Source: Saprospiraceae bacterium UBA3362 (lineage in GTDB: Bacteria; Bacteroidota; Bacteroidia; Chitinophagales; Saprospiraceae). Taken from it: DNA of 64,000 bases. The notes below the pieces were generated by a model. The model was not told where the DNA came from, did not search any database, and saw nothing but the letters and a program-made list of their open reading frames with translations. Where the stretch lies: NCBI GenBank assembly GCA_002360455.1, contig DEQQ01000024.1, forward strand, positions 21,248 to 85,247, written 5' to 3'. Below are positions 45,568 to 54,215 of the stretch, in pieces (position 1 is the first letter of the stretch; every line of letters starts with the position of its first letter). The translations under genes were made by a program, and so were the position numbers.

Positions 45568-47478
45568 TTAGTTCTCGTTATACTTATAGATTTTTCCATC
45601 TTGCTCTGTACAAATGTAGGCTTCATTAAAACCTCTACTTTTTAGTTGACTTACGGCAACTTTTGCTTCAGCAGGAGTTTTAAAATTTCCTAACATTATT
45701 ATTGTCCAACCCGATTTTGTCCAATGTTCAATTTTGCCCAGATCCGAAATCTTTGCAGAGTCAAACCAATCCGGAGCCTTAAATTCAGCAACCCTTACTT
45801 TGTAAATCACTGAATTAGGATCTTCTGTATCTTGAATTTCCGTCACTTTGGATTGAGCAGATGTATTGGCCGAAATAATCAACTGGACTCTATTGTTATC
45901 CATAATATCGCCTATGATAAAGGCATCTTTCACCCCATTCTTTTTTACAATTCTGAGTTGTTCCAATGCTTCATTTAATGTCTGGAAAATTCCTATTCTA
46001 ATTTTGGATACTCCATCCGATTCAACTCTATAAATGTTTCCGTAGGAAGCAAATTTATTGAAACGCGAGTACATAGTTTCATTAAAATTAGACAAGGCTG
46101 TAATCTGAATGAAATATACTTTCTCTTGCTGGCCATTAGGTTTTTCGACCACAGCAGGATCGTCGTAAATTTCATTTTTGTACTCAGAATATAAATCAAG
46201 TTTTTGAGCTTTGTTATTGACCAAAATTGACTTTTCTGATATGCCTTTTGTTTCTATTGGTGCTTCAGAAGAAAAATTAGAAATTTTTATTCTTGTAGTT
46301 TTGTAAATGCCTTCAGTGTTTGTCTTGTTTTCACGATTGGAGTTGAAATAAGAATTCCCTTCGCGATCTATGCTAAAATAATACTCGTCTTTAGCTGAGT
46401 TTACACAATTTCCTATATTCTCCACATTGGACCAAATTTCCCCTCTCCTATTAATTCTAAATACATCCAATCCGCCAAATCCCTTGTGCCAATCGGATGA
46501 AAAATAAAGACTTGAGTTTGTGTAAGAAGGAGATACTTCATTTCCCGGTGTATTGACCAATGAACCAAGGTTTTCAGGAGCTGACCACTGTCCTGTATTA
46601 TCTTTTTCACTTTTGTAAATATCAAATCCCCCATATCCTCCAGGCTGATTTGATGAGAAATAAAGCGTCTGTCCGTCTTGAGTCAAAAATGGAAAGCCGT
46701 GTGAATACTTGCTGTCGAGATACGGAAAAGCTTCCCCTTCTGCCCAAGTACCATTGCTTTGAATTTTCGAAATAAAAATATGCAAGCCTGATTTTTGATT
46801 GAGAACTGTCTTTAAATTGGACTGAGACATTTTGGAGTAGATTACCGTTTTATTGGACTCGTCAAATGTCGCATTACCCTGTCCCAATGCCTCCATTGAC
46901 AAAACTTGACTAAAATTGGAGGGGACTGAATTGGGGTTTGCAATCAAACTTGCTGCAATAACCTGCTTAGAATTTGGAGATTTTAGACTAATTTCATTTC
47001 CATTGAGACTCAATGGAGCGTCGTTGTCAACTTGAGCTAAATCGCAGTTGCTTGGCTTTGATAATTCTGCAATTGCATAATCACAAGACTGCATAAAATA
47101 CCTGGCTATAGCTTCATTTTTTACCGAGTATTTAGCAAAAAACGTTCTTGCTTCTTCAAACTGAGTTTTTGTTTTCAAGAGGTCAGCATAAGAAAAATAA
47201 ATCTCCGGGTCTAGTCCCTCATTTTTACATAGCTTAGCATATACATTCAACGCTTGCTCATCTTTAGCAGAATTTTTATAGCAAAGAGCCAATTTGGCCG
47301 CAGTTTCATAATCTCCCGGATTAGATTCTACATGTTTGGCAAAATAAGGTGCCGCTTGTTCGTATTGAGCTTCTTTGAAAAGTTTTTGTCCTATCTTGAA
47401 ATCGGACTGCGCTAATAGAGAGAATGATGCTGCACAAAAAATTAATGCAATCATCAATCGGGGGGAAAGTTGATTCAT
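45568..47478 (-). CDS. Periplasmic/outer-membrane TPR-PD40 protein with two SPOR domains
   Basis: The 636-residue protein has a signal peptide (LMIALIFCAASFSLLAQ), three to four TPR-like helices (about 25-135), a WD40-like PD40 propeller (about 170-400; YSHGFPFLTQDGQTLYFSSN, GGYGGFDIYKSEKD, NEVSPSYTNSSLYFSSD) and two SPOR domains (about 448-530, 550-630; YFIQITALSNF, VRVAEFKAPDWF). SPOR domains bind denuded peptidoglycan. Many Bacteroidota proteins with TPR and PD40 end in OmpA-like domains, as in PorE; here SPOR repeats take that place. Cell-wall anchoring is inferred. Confidence 0.82.
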   Translation of the reverse strand: MNQLSPRLMIALIFCAASFSLLAQSDFKIGQKLFKEAQYEQAAPYFAKHVESNPGDYETAAKLALCYKNSAKDEQALNVYAKLCKNEGLDPEIYFSYADLLKTKTQFEEARTFFAKYSVKNEAIARYFMQSCDYAIAELSKPSNCDLAQVDNDAPLSLNGNEISLKSPNSKQVIAASLIANPNSVPSNFSQVLSMEALGQGNATFDESNKTVIYSKMSQSNLKTVLNQKSGLHIFISKIQSNGTWAEGEAFPYLDSKYSHGFPFLTQDGQTLYFSSNQPGGYGGFDIYKSEKDNTGQWSAPENLGSLVNTPGNEVSPSYTNSSLYFSSDWHKGFGGLDVFRINRRGEIWSNVENIGNCVNSAKDEYYFSIDREGNSYFNSNRENKTNTEGIYKTTRIKISNFSSEAPIETKGISEKSILVNNKAQKLDLYSEYKNEIYDDPAVVEKPNGQQEKVYFIQITALSNFNETMYSRFNKFASYGNIYRVESDGVSKIRIGIFQTLNEALEQLRIVKKNGVKDAFIIGDIMDNNRVQLIISANTSAQSKVTEIQDTEDPNSVIYKVRVAEFKAPDWFDSAKISDLGKIEHWTKSGWTIIMLGNFKTPAEAKVAVSQLKSRGFNEAYICTEQDGKIYKYNEN

Positions 47479-47639
47479 TTTAATTCAGTTAATTGTAATT
47501 AAAGCGCTAATATATAAAGTATTTTTGAAATATATAATTATATTATAATAAAAATTAATATTTATTGTAAGGATGCTGTATTTTTCTATTAACTTGTGCG
47601 TTATTTAATAGACTTGAAATCTGTTCTAACTAATTAATT

Positions 47640-50504
47640 TTGAAAAACTTATCCTTCCTATTGTGTTTGATTTTTATCAGCCATAATCTTTGCGGCCAAA
47701 ATCGAATCCCCGACCGTTGGATACCCAATGAGTTCATTTTGCAGTTCAAATCAAGCGATGACTTTAGCTCCTTTGTAAATCAAAACTTGGAGGCGAATGG
47801 TCGATTTGAGAAAATTGCCAATACTGCTCCTGATTGGAATATCTATTTGTTTCGTTCTAATTCAACAACCGATTCTCCCTATTCCTTATTGGTTAAACTT
47901 AGGCAAAACCCGAGCATTGCAAATGCCCAGTTCAATACAAGCCTAACAACCAGACTAAAGCCCAATGACGCTTACTTTAATTCCCAATGGCAGCATAATA
48001 ATGACGGAAGTCAAGGTGGAGTCAATAATGTGGACATGGACACTGATTTAGCCTGGGATCTCAGTACTTCGTCCACCACCGAAACAGGAGACAGTATTGT
48101 CATTTGCATTATAGATGACGGTCTTCAAATGGATCATGAAGATATTTTTGAAAATCTTTACATTAACTACAAAGAGATTCCTAATAACAAAATAGATGAT
48201 GATGGTAATGGCTATATTGATGATCATCTTGGATGGAATTCAGATTTAAAAAACGATAAAATTGACCCCGGAGTGCATGGAACCCCTGTAACCGGGTTGG
48301 CTGGGGCAAAAGGCAATAATAAAAAAGGAATCTCCGGAGTCATGTGGAATACTAAAATATTATTCATCCAGGGAGGGAGCAATGAAGCTAACGCTATAGA
48401 ATCATATCACTACGCATGGAATGCAAGAAAATTGTACAATGAAACTAATGGCCAGAAAGGAGCTTTTGTCGTGGCCACAAATACATCGTGGGGAGCAGAT
48501 TATGCATTTCCTGAAGACGCTCCATTGTGGTGTGCTGTATATGACTCACTCGGATCTGTGGGTATACTCAATGCGGCTAGTACAGCAAATCTCGACATCA
48601 ATGTGGACCAAGAAGGTGATTTGCCTACCACTTGTGAAAGTGATTATTTAATTACAACCACCAATTTGAATTGGTTAAACCATAAAGAACCCGGCTCAGC
48701 ATTTGGCTCTAAAAGTATTGACCTTGGAACATACGGAGAAAATGTTCTATCAACAGGTATTGGCAATAGTTACAAATCTTTTTCAGGAACGAGCGCAGCG
48801 GCTCCTTCCCTCACGGGAGCCATTGGATTTTTATATTCTTTGCCATGCAATAACTTACCCAAATTAGCTCGCTCTAATCCTGCGGCCGCTGCCTTTGAAG
48901 CTAAACAGTTGTTACTTGCCGGAACAAAGAGCAATCCTGATCTGAAAGGGATCACCGTTACAGGTGGATCTCTCAATATTTATCAATCCGCTTTATTGGT
49001 TTCTCCACTAGAATTTCAGTCAATACAACCCAATGAAATTAGAATAAAAATATTGGACTCTTTAGCCCAATTTCCAATTTATTTACAATACAGACTTAAA
49101 GGGACAGGAGATTGGATAGAAAAGACAATTTATACTAATGAGTTATTAGTACTGAAGGGTTTGGAAACTTGTTCTGAGTATGAATTTCGAATCCGTGGTT
49201 TATGCTCCAAGTACATAAACAATTATTCTCTAATCCGAACTTACAAAACAATAGGTTGCTGCGAACCGTTATCGAAATTTAAAATTGAAAACATTAGTAA
49301 CGACCAATGTGACATTCAATTATTAGACTTATTCATTCAAGATACCGTTTATGTTTCTATTGTAGATCAGGCCGATCAAACCACTAAGTTACGTTACATT
49401 AGACCTGATGAACATAGAATAAGCATTGCAGGCTTGGAGCCCTGCAATACCTATGATTTGTATTTTGCTGTTAAATGCAATGATAAATTGCTAATCGATT
49501 CCACTAAACTAATAAAAATAAAAACTGAGGGATGCCAATCTTGTAGTGAGCTGCAATACTGTCAAAGAGTAAAATCAAAAGCCAATTTTGAATGGATCCA
49601 TTCTGTGAGCCTAAATGACCGAAGAATAGTAACAGAAAACAATGGAGGATTTGGAAATTTTGTTGGCACAGAAAAAGACTTCCAAATTAGTTCCGGCACA
49701 GATCATTGGATTCAAATTGAGCCTGCTTTTTTCATTGACAGCAGTGAACTTGCGTATGGTGCGTGGATAGATTTTAACTTAAATGGAGAGTTCGATTCAG
49801 CAGAGCAATTGCTTGACCCAACTGTTAGAACAAAAGAGGGAATACAAAATAGGTTTCAAATCCCTCCAAGAACAAAAGCCGGGATATACAGACTGCGATG
49901 TGTAGCCAAATTTGCAGAACTAAACACTACTGACGCTGACCCTTGTTTTATCGGATTGGAGTTTGGTGAGTCTGAAGATTATTGTGTTTATATTGTAAAT
50001 CAAGAATGTAACGAGGAAATTTCTACACCTCAGATTATTATTATGGATAGTATTGTCCAGTTTAATTTTCCAACTCACTACAATATAAAATATCTATTAC
50101 GAGATTTAAGCAGCACTATTCTTACAGAAGGTGAAGATTATGTAGACCATTTGAGATTTGAGCAATTAGATCCTTGTACAAACTATATTTTCTCTTATAA
50201 AGCTTCCTGTGCAGTTTGGCCAAATTTTCAGCACATTCATTTTTCATCAGGAGGGCTTAACTGCTCTAACAGAACTCATGCCCCAATGAATTCTTATTTT
50301 AATATTCAAAATGATAAAATTGTGTTGAGTGAAGACCAGATTTCTAATATCTCCAAACTTCTTTGGTATGACATTGCGGGAAGACTTATAGAATCTGTTA
50401 ATCCGTTGTCAGAGGTTCAAATTCCTCCAATAATGGGCTTCTATTTGCTTCGAATTAAGTATAAAAATGGAAAGGAGCAATTTTTAAAATTGCAACAATT
50501 TTGA
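47640..50504 (+). CDS. Secreted S8 (subtilisin-like) protease with GEVED domain and type IX sorting tail
   Basis: The 954-residue protein starts at TTG 47640 with signal peptide MKNLSFLLCLIFISHNLCGQ. The subtilisin domain (about 115-455) has Asp159 (ICIIDDG), His213 (GVHGTPVTG) and Ser385 (FSGTSAAAP). Fibronectin-like repeats with CEPLSKFKIENI and CNTYDLYFAVKC follow, then a GEVED domain (FIDSSELAYGAWIDFNLNG ... GESEDYCVYI, about 695-780), another beta repeat and a type A sorting tail (IMGFYLLRIKYKNGKEQF). It is likely exported by the PorP-GldKLMN machine. Substrate unknown. No ATG is available near the start; TAATTTTG overlaps the start codon and is probably chance. Confidence 0.9.
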   Translation: MKNLSFLLCLIFISHNLCGQNRIPDRWIPNEFILQFKSSDDFSSFVNQNLEANGRFEKIANTAPDWNIYLFRSNSTTDSPYSLLVKLRQNPSIANAQFNTSLTTRLKPNDAYFNSQWQHNNDGSQGGVNNVDMDTDLAWDLSTSSTTETGDSIVICIIDDGLQMDHEDIFENLYINYKEIPNNKIDDDGNGYIDDHLGWNSDLKNDKIDPGVHGTPVTGLAGAKGNNKKGISGVMWNTKILFIQGGSNEANAIESYHYAWNARKLYNETNGQKGAFVVATNTSWGADYAFPEDAPLWCAVYDSLGSVGILNAASTANLDINVDQEGDLPTTCESDYLITTTNLNWLNHKEPGSAFGSKSIDLGTYGENVLSTGIGNSYKSFSGTSAAAPSLTGAIGFLYSLPCNNLPKLARSNPAAAAFEAKQLLLAGTKSNPDLKGITVTGGSLNIYQSALLVSPLEFQSIQPNEIRIKILDSLAQFPIYLQYRLKGTGDWIEKTIYTNELLVLKGLETCSEYEFRIRGLCSKYINNYSLIRTYKTIGCCEPLSKFKIENISNDQCDIQLLDLFIQDTVYVSIVDQADQTTKLRYIRPDEHRISIAGLEPCNTYDLYFAVKCNDKLLIDSTKLIKIKTEGCQSCSELQYCQRVKSKANFEWIHSVSLNDRRIVTENNGGFGNFVGTEKDFQISSGTDHWIQIEPAFFIDSSELAYGAWIDFNLNGEFDSAEQLLDPTVRTKEGIQNRFQIPPRTKAGIYRLRCVAKFAELNTTDADPCFIGLEFGESEDYCVYIVNQECNEEISTPQIIIMDSIVQFNFPTHYNIKYLLRDLSSTILTEGEDYVDHLRFEQLDPCTNYIFSYKASCAVWPNFQHIHFSSGGLNCSNRTHAPMNSYFNIQNDKIVLSEDQISNISKLLWYDIAGRLIESVNPLSEVQIPPIMGFYLLRIKYKNGKEQFLKLQQF

Positions 50505-50563
50505 TGAAACAGGGAACTTTTTATTGATTTAAATTGTATTAGCTGGTAGTAAAAAATTTAGTT

Positions 50564-51115
50564 ATGTTATATGTATTGATTTTCATTGCTGCAGTATTAT
50601 TCTTCGGAGTTGTTTTATACAATGGAATGATCAAAAATCGTGTTAAAGTAGATAATGCTTGGAGTGACATTGCTGTATTCTTAAAGAAAAGAACAGACCT
50701 TATTCCTAATCTTGTAAGCACAGTCAAAGGATATATGCAGCATGAAGCCAACACACTGGAGCGAGTAATTGCCGCAAGAAATCAAGCCATCTCGGCAAAT
50801 CCTGCCAATGTTTCTGAAGTTGCGGCAGCACAATCCACCTTGAGTTCAAGTCTGCGATCTGTATTTGCCTTAAGCGAAGCATATCCTGACTTAAAAGCCA
50901 ATACTAATTTCTTGGAACTTAAAGACGCTCTTAGCTCAATAGAAAACGATTTGGCCAATAGTAGAAGATACTACAATGCCACAGTCAGAGATTACAATAC
51001 TTCAATTCAAACAGTTCCTCAAGTTTTTCTTGCCAATATGTTTGATTTCAGAGAACGTGAATTTTATGAATTGGAAGATGCTTCAGAAGCAAAAAATGTG
51101 AAAGTTGAATTCTAA
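50564..51115 (+). CDS. lemA: LemA family protein
   Basis: The 183-residue protein has an N-terminal membrane helix (about 2-20, LYVLIFIAAVLFFGVVLYNG) and the LemA helical domain: NRVKVDNAWSDIAVFLKKR, DLIPNLVSTVKGYMQHE, SRRYYNATVRDYNTSIQTVP and a C-terminal FDFREREFYELEDASEAKNV. Its function is not well known; LemA proteins often pair with DUF2207/TPM-type proteins. The stop at 51113-51115 is directly followed by the ATG of the DUF2207 gene, so the two are cotranscribed and probably coupled. Confidence 0.95.
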   Translation: MLYVLIFIAAVLFFGVVLYNGMIKNRVKVDNAWSDIAVFLKKRTDLIPNLVSTVKGYMQHEANTLERVIAARNQAISANPANVSEVAAAQSTLSSSLRSVFALSEAYPDLKANTNFLELKDALSSIENDLANSRRYYNATVRDYNTSIQTVPQVFLANMFDFREREFYELEDASEAKNVKVEF

Positions 51116-52858
51116 ATGAGGTCCTCACTTCTTCTCTTTGCAATTTTACTTTTTGGACTAGAACAAGTCCTTGCTCAGAATTTTGTCATTCAAAATTATG
51201 ATATCAACCTTCTAGTCAAATCAAGTGGCGAAATCCAAGTAGAAGAATTAATAAAAGTTAATTTTAACAAAGCCAGCCACGGAATATTACGGGCCATTCC
51301 ATTTAAATACAGAAAAGCCAAAAACAGTGATTCTTCCTCTAGCTGGTCTTCTATTGTTAATTCACAATTTTTTGCTACTGCTTTAACCGATATTCGAGTT
51401 GAGGGTTTCCCATTTAAAAAACAGGTTAATGGAGATTATCAAATATTGAAAATTGGAAGCCCTGACATCTTTGTAGAGAATGAGCAGAACTATCACCTTT
51501 ATTATACAGTTCATGATGCGATCCTCCATTTTAAGGATCACTCGGAGTTTTACTTTAATGTTTTGGGCACTGATTGGAAAACTAATGTTGAAAAATGCAA
51601 TTTCAAAATTCAATTTGAGAAAAGCTTTGATCAAACTCCAAAATATTATGTGTACTCAGGACAATTTGGCTCCAAAGAAAATTCTACTTTTTCAACATGG
51701 AAATCAAGCAATATCTTAGAAGGAAATAGTACAAGAAACTTTGAAGCCGGAGAAGGAATTACAGTAGGTATCGAATTACCAAAAGGATTTGTAGCGATAG
51801 AAAACTATTCTCAAAAATATTTTAGTTTACTTTTTATAATTCCATTTGGTATTCTTTCTTTCTTTTTCTCTATATGGTACAAATACGGCAAGGATTATTC
51901 ATTTACTCTCACCACAGAGTTTTACCCTCCTAAGGGTATTGGCCCTGCAGTAGCCGGATATTTGATCGACGATAAATTAAATAAAAGAGATCTTACAGCT
52001 CATATTCCATACTGGGGAGAGCAAGGATATTTAAGAATTGAGCTAAATTCGGTAGATTCTTTTCTCGGTCTTTCAAAAGAACAAGAAATAACATTTATAA
52101 AATTAAAAGACCTTCCTCAAAGTGCCGGCAATGTAGAAAAAACATTGTTCAATGGATTATTTGATTGTGGCAACTCAGTTAGTTTATCCAGTTTGAAAGA
52201 CAGCTTTTATCTCACTATGGAAGTTGCCAAAAATCATTTGAGAAATCATATTGACGCTGCAAAATATTATTATGAGATTTCCAATTTATGGAAGTACCTC
52301 ATGCTCACTCTTTCTATTGTGTTCTTGATCAGTGGAGTATTTTGCTATCTTGTTTCATTCAATTCGATGAGCGGATTTTTAAAGTGGTTCGGTTTGGGAT
52401 TAGCAATTTCATCCATTTCCGGATTTATTATTTTTTGGCGGATGCCGAAGAAAACAAAAATTGGAACCGAAATTTACAAAAAACTGTGTGGGTTTAAAGA
52501 GTTTATCAAAACGGTTGAGAAAGATAAACTCCAAGAGATGATAAAAGAAGACAGTAGTTATTTCGACAAAGTTCTGCCGTACGCCATTGTCTTTGGTGTT
52601 GCAGATGAGTGGAGAAAAAAATTCAAAGATCTTGAAATCCCTACACCATCATGGTATTCAAGTTCCGGCCCGATGAGGAATTATTATTACTATATGGATT
52701 CGATGAATACAAGCCTCAATGATATAAGTGATACCTTTTATAGCAGTCCAAGTTCCTCATCAGCCTCAGGCGGATTTGGTGGAGGAAGCTACTCCGGCGG
52801 TGGTGGTGGCGGCTTTTCCGGTGGAGGATTTGGGGGTGGCGGTGGAAGCAGTTGGTAA
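51116..52858 (+). CDS. DUF2207 membrane protein with glycine-rich tail
   Basis: The 580-residue protein has a signal peptide (MRSSLLLFAILLFGLEQVLA), an extracytoplasmic beta domain (FVIQNYDINLLVKSSGEIQV onward to about 225), a membrane helix near 235-252, a cytoplasmic segment with YPPKGIGPAVAGYLID, two further helices (about 390-430) and a Gly/Ser-rich C-terminus (GGGSYSGGGGGGFSGGGFGG). This is the DUF2207 (YciQ-like) layout. It partners with LemA immediately upstream. Function unknown; an envelope stress or assembly role is often proposed. Confidence 0.9.
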   Translation: MRSSLLLFAILLFGLEQVLAQNFVIQNYDINLLVKSSGEIQVEELIKVNFNKASHGILRAIPFKYRKAKNSDSSSSWSSIVNSQFFATALTDIRVEGFPFKKQVNGDYQILKIGSPDIFVENEQNYHLYYTVHDAILHFKDHSEFYFNVLGTDWKTNVEKCNFKIQFEKSFDQTPKYYVYSGQFGSKENSTFSTWKSSNILEGNSTRNFEAGEGITVGIELPKGFVAIENYSQKYFSLLFIIPFGILSFFFSIWYKYGKDYSFTLTTEFYPPKGIGPAVAGYLIDDKLNKRDLTAHIPYWGEQGYLRIELNSVDSFLGLSKEQEITFIKLKDLPQSAGNVEKTLFNGLFDCGNSVSLSSLKDSFYLTMEVAKNHLRNHIDAAKYYYEISNLWKYLMLTLSIVFLISGVFCYLVSFNSMSGFLKWFGLGLAISSISGFIIFWRMPKKTKIGTEIYKKLCGFKEFIKTVEKDKLQEMIKEDSSYFDKVLPYAIVFGVADEWRKKFKDLEIPTPSWYSSSGPMRNYYYYMDSMNTSLNDISDTFYSSPSSSSASGGFGGGSYSGGGGGGFSGGGFGGGGGSSW

Positions 52859-52915
52859 TACCTTAGCCCGGAATTTCATCCCAGCTCTAAGAAAAGAATT
52901 TAGTTGCTCAGAATT

Positions 52916-53968
52916 TTATCTGTAGGAAGAACAAATTTTCTGTAATTGATCGTTTCCGGGACATAATTCTTCTTTTCCCATTTGATTCAAAGGTTTTCGG
53001 GCAGTTTTTAACAAACTGTGTAAATCTTTTGTATTTTGGTTTATGTAGGCAAGACCTGTCAGTATCTCTCCCTTTGCTCTTGTTTCGTATACTTTTTGCA
53101 TTGAAGATAGTTTATCTGTAGGATCCCAATCTTTGTCCAAAGAAAGTAAAGCAATCATAGAACCATCATGCAATTTCACTTCAACCATTTTTCCCGGAGT
53201 TTGCTGCAATGAAATTTCAGATTCAAGCGGAACTAAATCAAAAGCTGAAGTAGCCTCAATATGTTCTCTTGTATAATCGTAAGCTTTTGTTGAGCCTTGA
53301 TTATTATTAAAGGTAACGCAGGGAGAAATCACATCAATGAGGGCAAAACCGGGATGAGATAATCCGGCCTTAATCAATGGAATAAGCTGTGATTTGTCGC
53401 CAGAAAAACTACGAGCCACAAAACTTGCTCCAAGCTCAATTCCTAACGAAACTAAATCAATTCCTTGAAACTGGTTTTCGACTCCACTCTTATTAATAGA
53501 GCCCTGATCTGCAGTAGCACTATCTTGACCCTTAGTAAGACCATAGCAACCATTGTTCATTACGATATAAAGGATATTCAAATTCCTTCGAATTGCATGT
53601 ACGAATTGCCCCATGCCAATAGAGGCAGTGTCGCCATCTCCACTTACTCCCAAATAAATAAGATCTCGATTGGCTAAAACGGCTCCTGTCGCTACACTAG
53701 GCATACGGCCATGAACTGAGTTGAATCCGTGTGAATTTCCCAAAAAATATGTGGGAGTCTTAGAAGAGCAGCCTATTCCTGAGAGTTTCGCCAAGCGATG
53801 AGGCTCAAGACTCATTTCGTAACAAGCTTGAATTATTGCGCCACTTATACTATCATGCCCACATCCTGCACAAAGCGTAGAAATAGCTCCTTCGTAGTCT
53901 TTTCTATGAAATCCTATTTGATTGATAGGAAGGTCCGGATGTCTAAAACTGGGACGTTGATATGACAT
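52916..53968 (-). CDS. korB: 2-oxoacid:ferredoxin oxidoreductase subunit beta
   Basis: KorB carries thiamine diphosphate and an iron-sulfur cluster; with KorA it oxidises 2-oxoglutarate or pyruvate, reducing ferredoxin. The 350-residue protein has TLCAGCGHDSISGAI (near 31-45, cluster cysteines), GIGCSSKTPTYF, LGVSGDGDTASIGMGQFVHAIRRN and NNGCYGLTKGQDSAT (TPP/Mg motif). No korA gene is adjacent: upstream is a tRNA gene, downstream is the converging DUF2207 gene. It begins 26 bp after the tRNA-Arg, so it is either cotranscribed with the tRNA or has a promoter overlapping it. Confidence 0.9.
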   Translation of the reverse strand: MSYQRPSFRHPDLPINQIGFHRKDYEGAISTLCAGCGHDSISGAIIQACYEMSLEPHRLAKLSGIGCSSKTPTYFLGNSHGFNSVHGRMPSVATGAVLANRDLIYLGVSGDGDTASIGMGQFVHAIRRNLNILYIVMNNGCYGLTKGQDSATADQGSINKSGVENQFQGIDLVSLGIELGASFVARSFSGDKSQLIPLIKAGLSHPGFALIDVISPCVTFNNNQGSTKAYDYTREHIEATSAFDLVPLESEISLQQTPGKMVEVKLHDGSMIALLSLDKDWDPTDKLSSMQKVYETRAKGEILTGLAYINQNTKDLHSLLKTARKPLNQMGKEELCPGNDQLQKICSSYR

Positions 53969-53994
53969 GAATTACAATTTTTTATTAAATAAAG

Positions 53995-54067
53995 TGATCG
54001 GGGAAGGAATCGAACCCTCACCATCAGAGCCGAAATCTGATATTCTAATCCGTTGAACTACCCGACC
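53995..54067 (-). tRNA. tRNA-Arg (anticodon UCG)
   Basis: Read on the minus strand from 54067: acceptor GGTCGGG pairs with CCCGATC (one G-U), D stem GTTC/GAAT, anticodon stem TCAGA/TCTGA with loop TTTCGGC, anticodon TCG at positions 34-36, variable loop TGGT, T arm GAGGG-TTCGAAT-CCTTC, discriminator A. Total 73 nt. CCA is not encoded. It reads CGA (and by wobble CGG) arginine codons. The korB start lies 26 bp downstream. Confidence 0.95.
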
Positions 54068-54157
54068 ATTAAAATGTAAAGGTAAACCATGATTTTTGAA
54101 TCTCAAAAAGCACAATCAAATTTCATCGTAATTGGGCGATAATGTTGGTTGATTCCC

Positions 54158-54194
54158 AAAAAAAGAGAGCCAATGCAATGAACATCAGCTCTCC
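54158..54194 (-). terminator. Terminator of the Omp28/thioredoxin-like cargo gene
   Basis: On the minus strand GGAGAGC (54194-54188) pairs with GCTCTC (54170-54165) around a 17-nt loop and is followed by TTTTTTTGGG. It lies about 22 bp after the stop codon at 54216. Confidence 0.8.
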
Positions 54195-54215
54195 AACTAT
54201 ATATTTTAAACCAAA

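Noticed and set aside
47635..47642. TAATTTTG matching the -7 promoter motif
   Set aside because: It overlaps the TTG start codon of the S8 protease gene, so a transcript from it would lack the start; no -33 element is seen.
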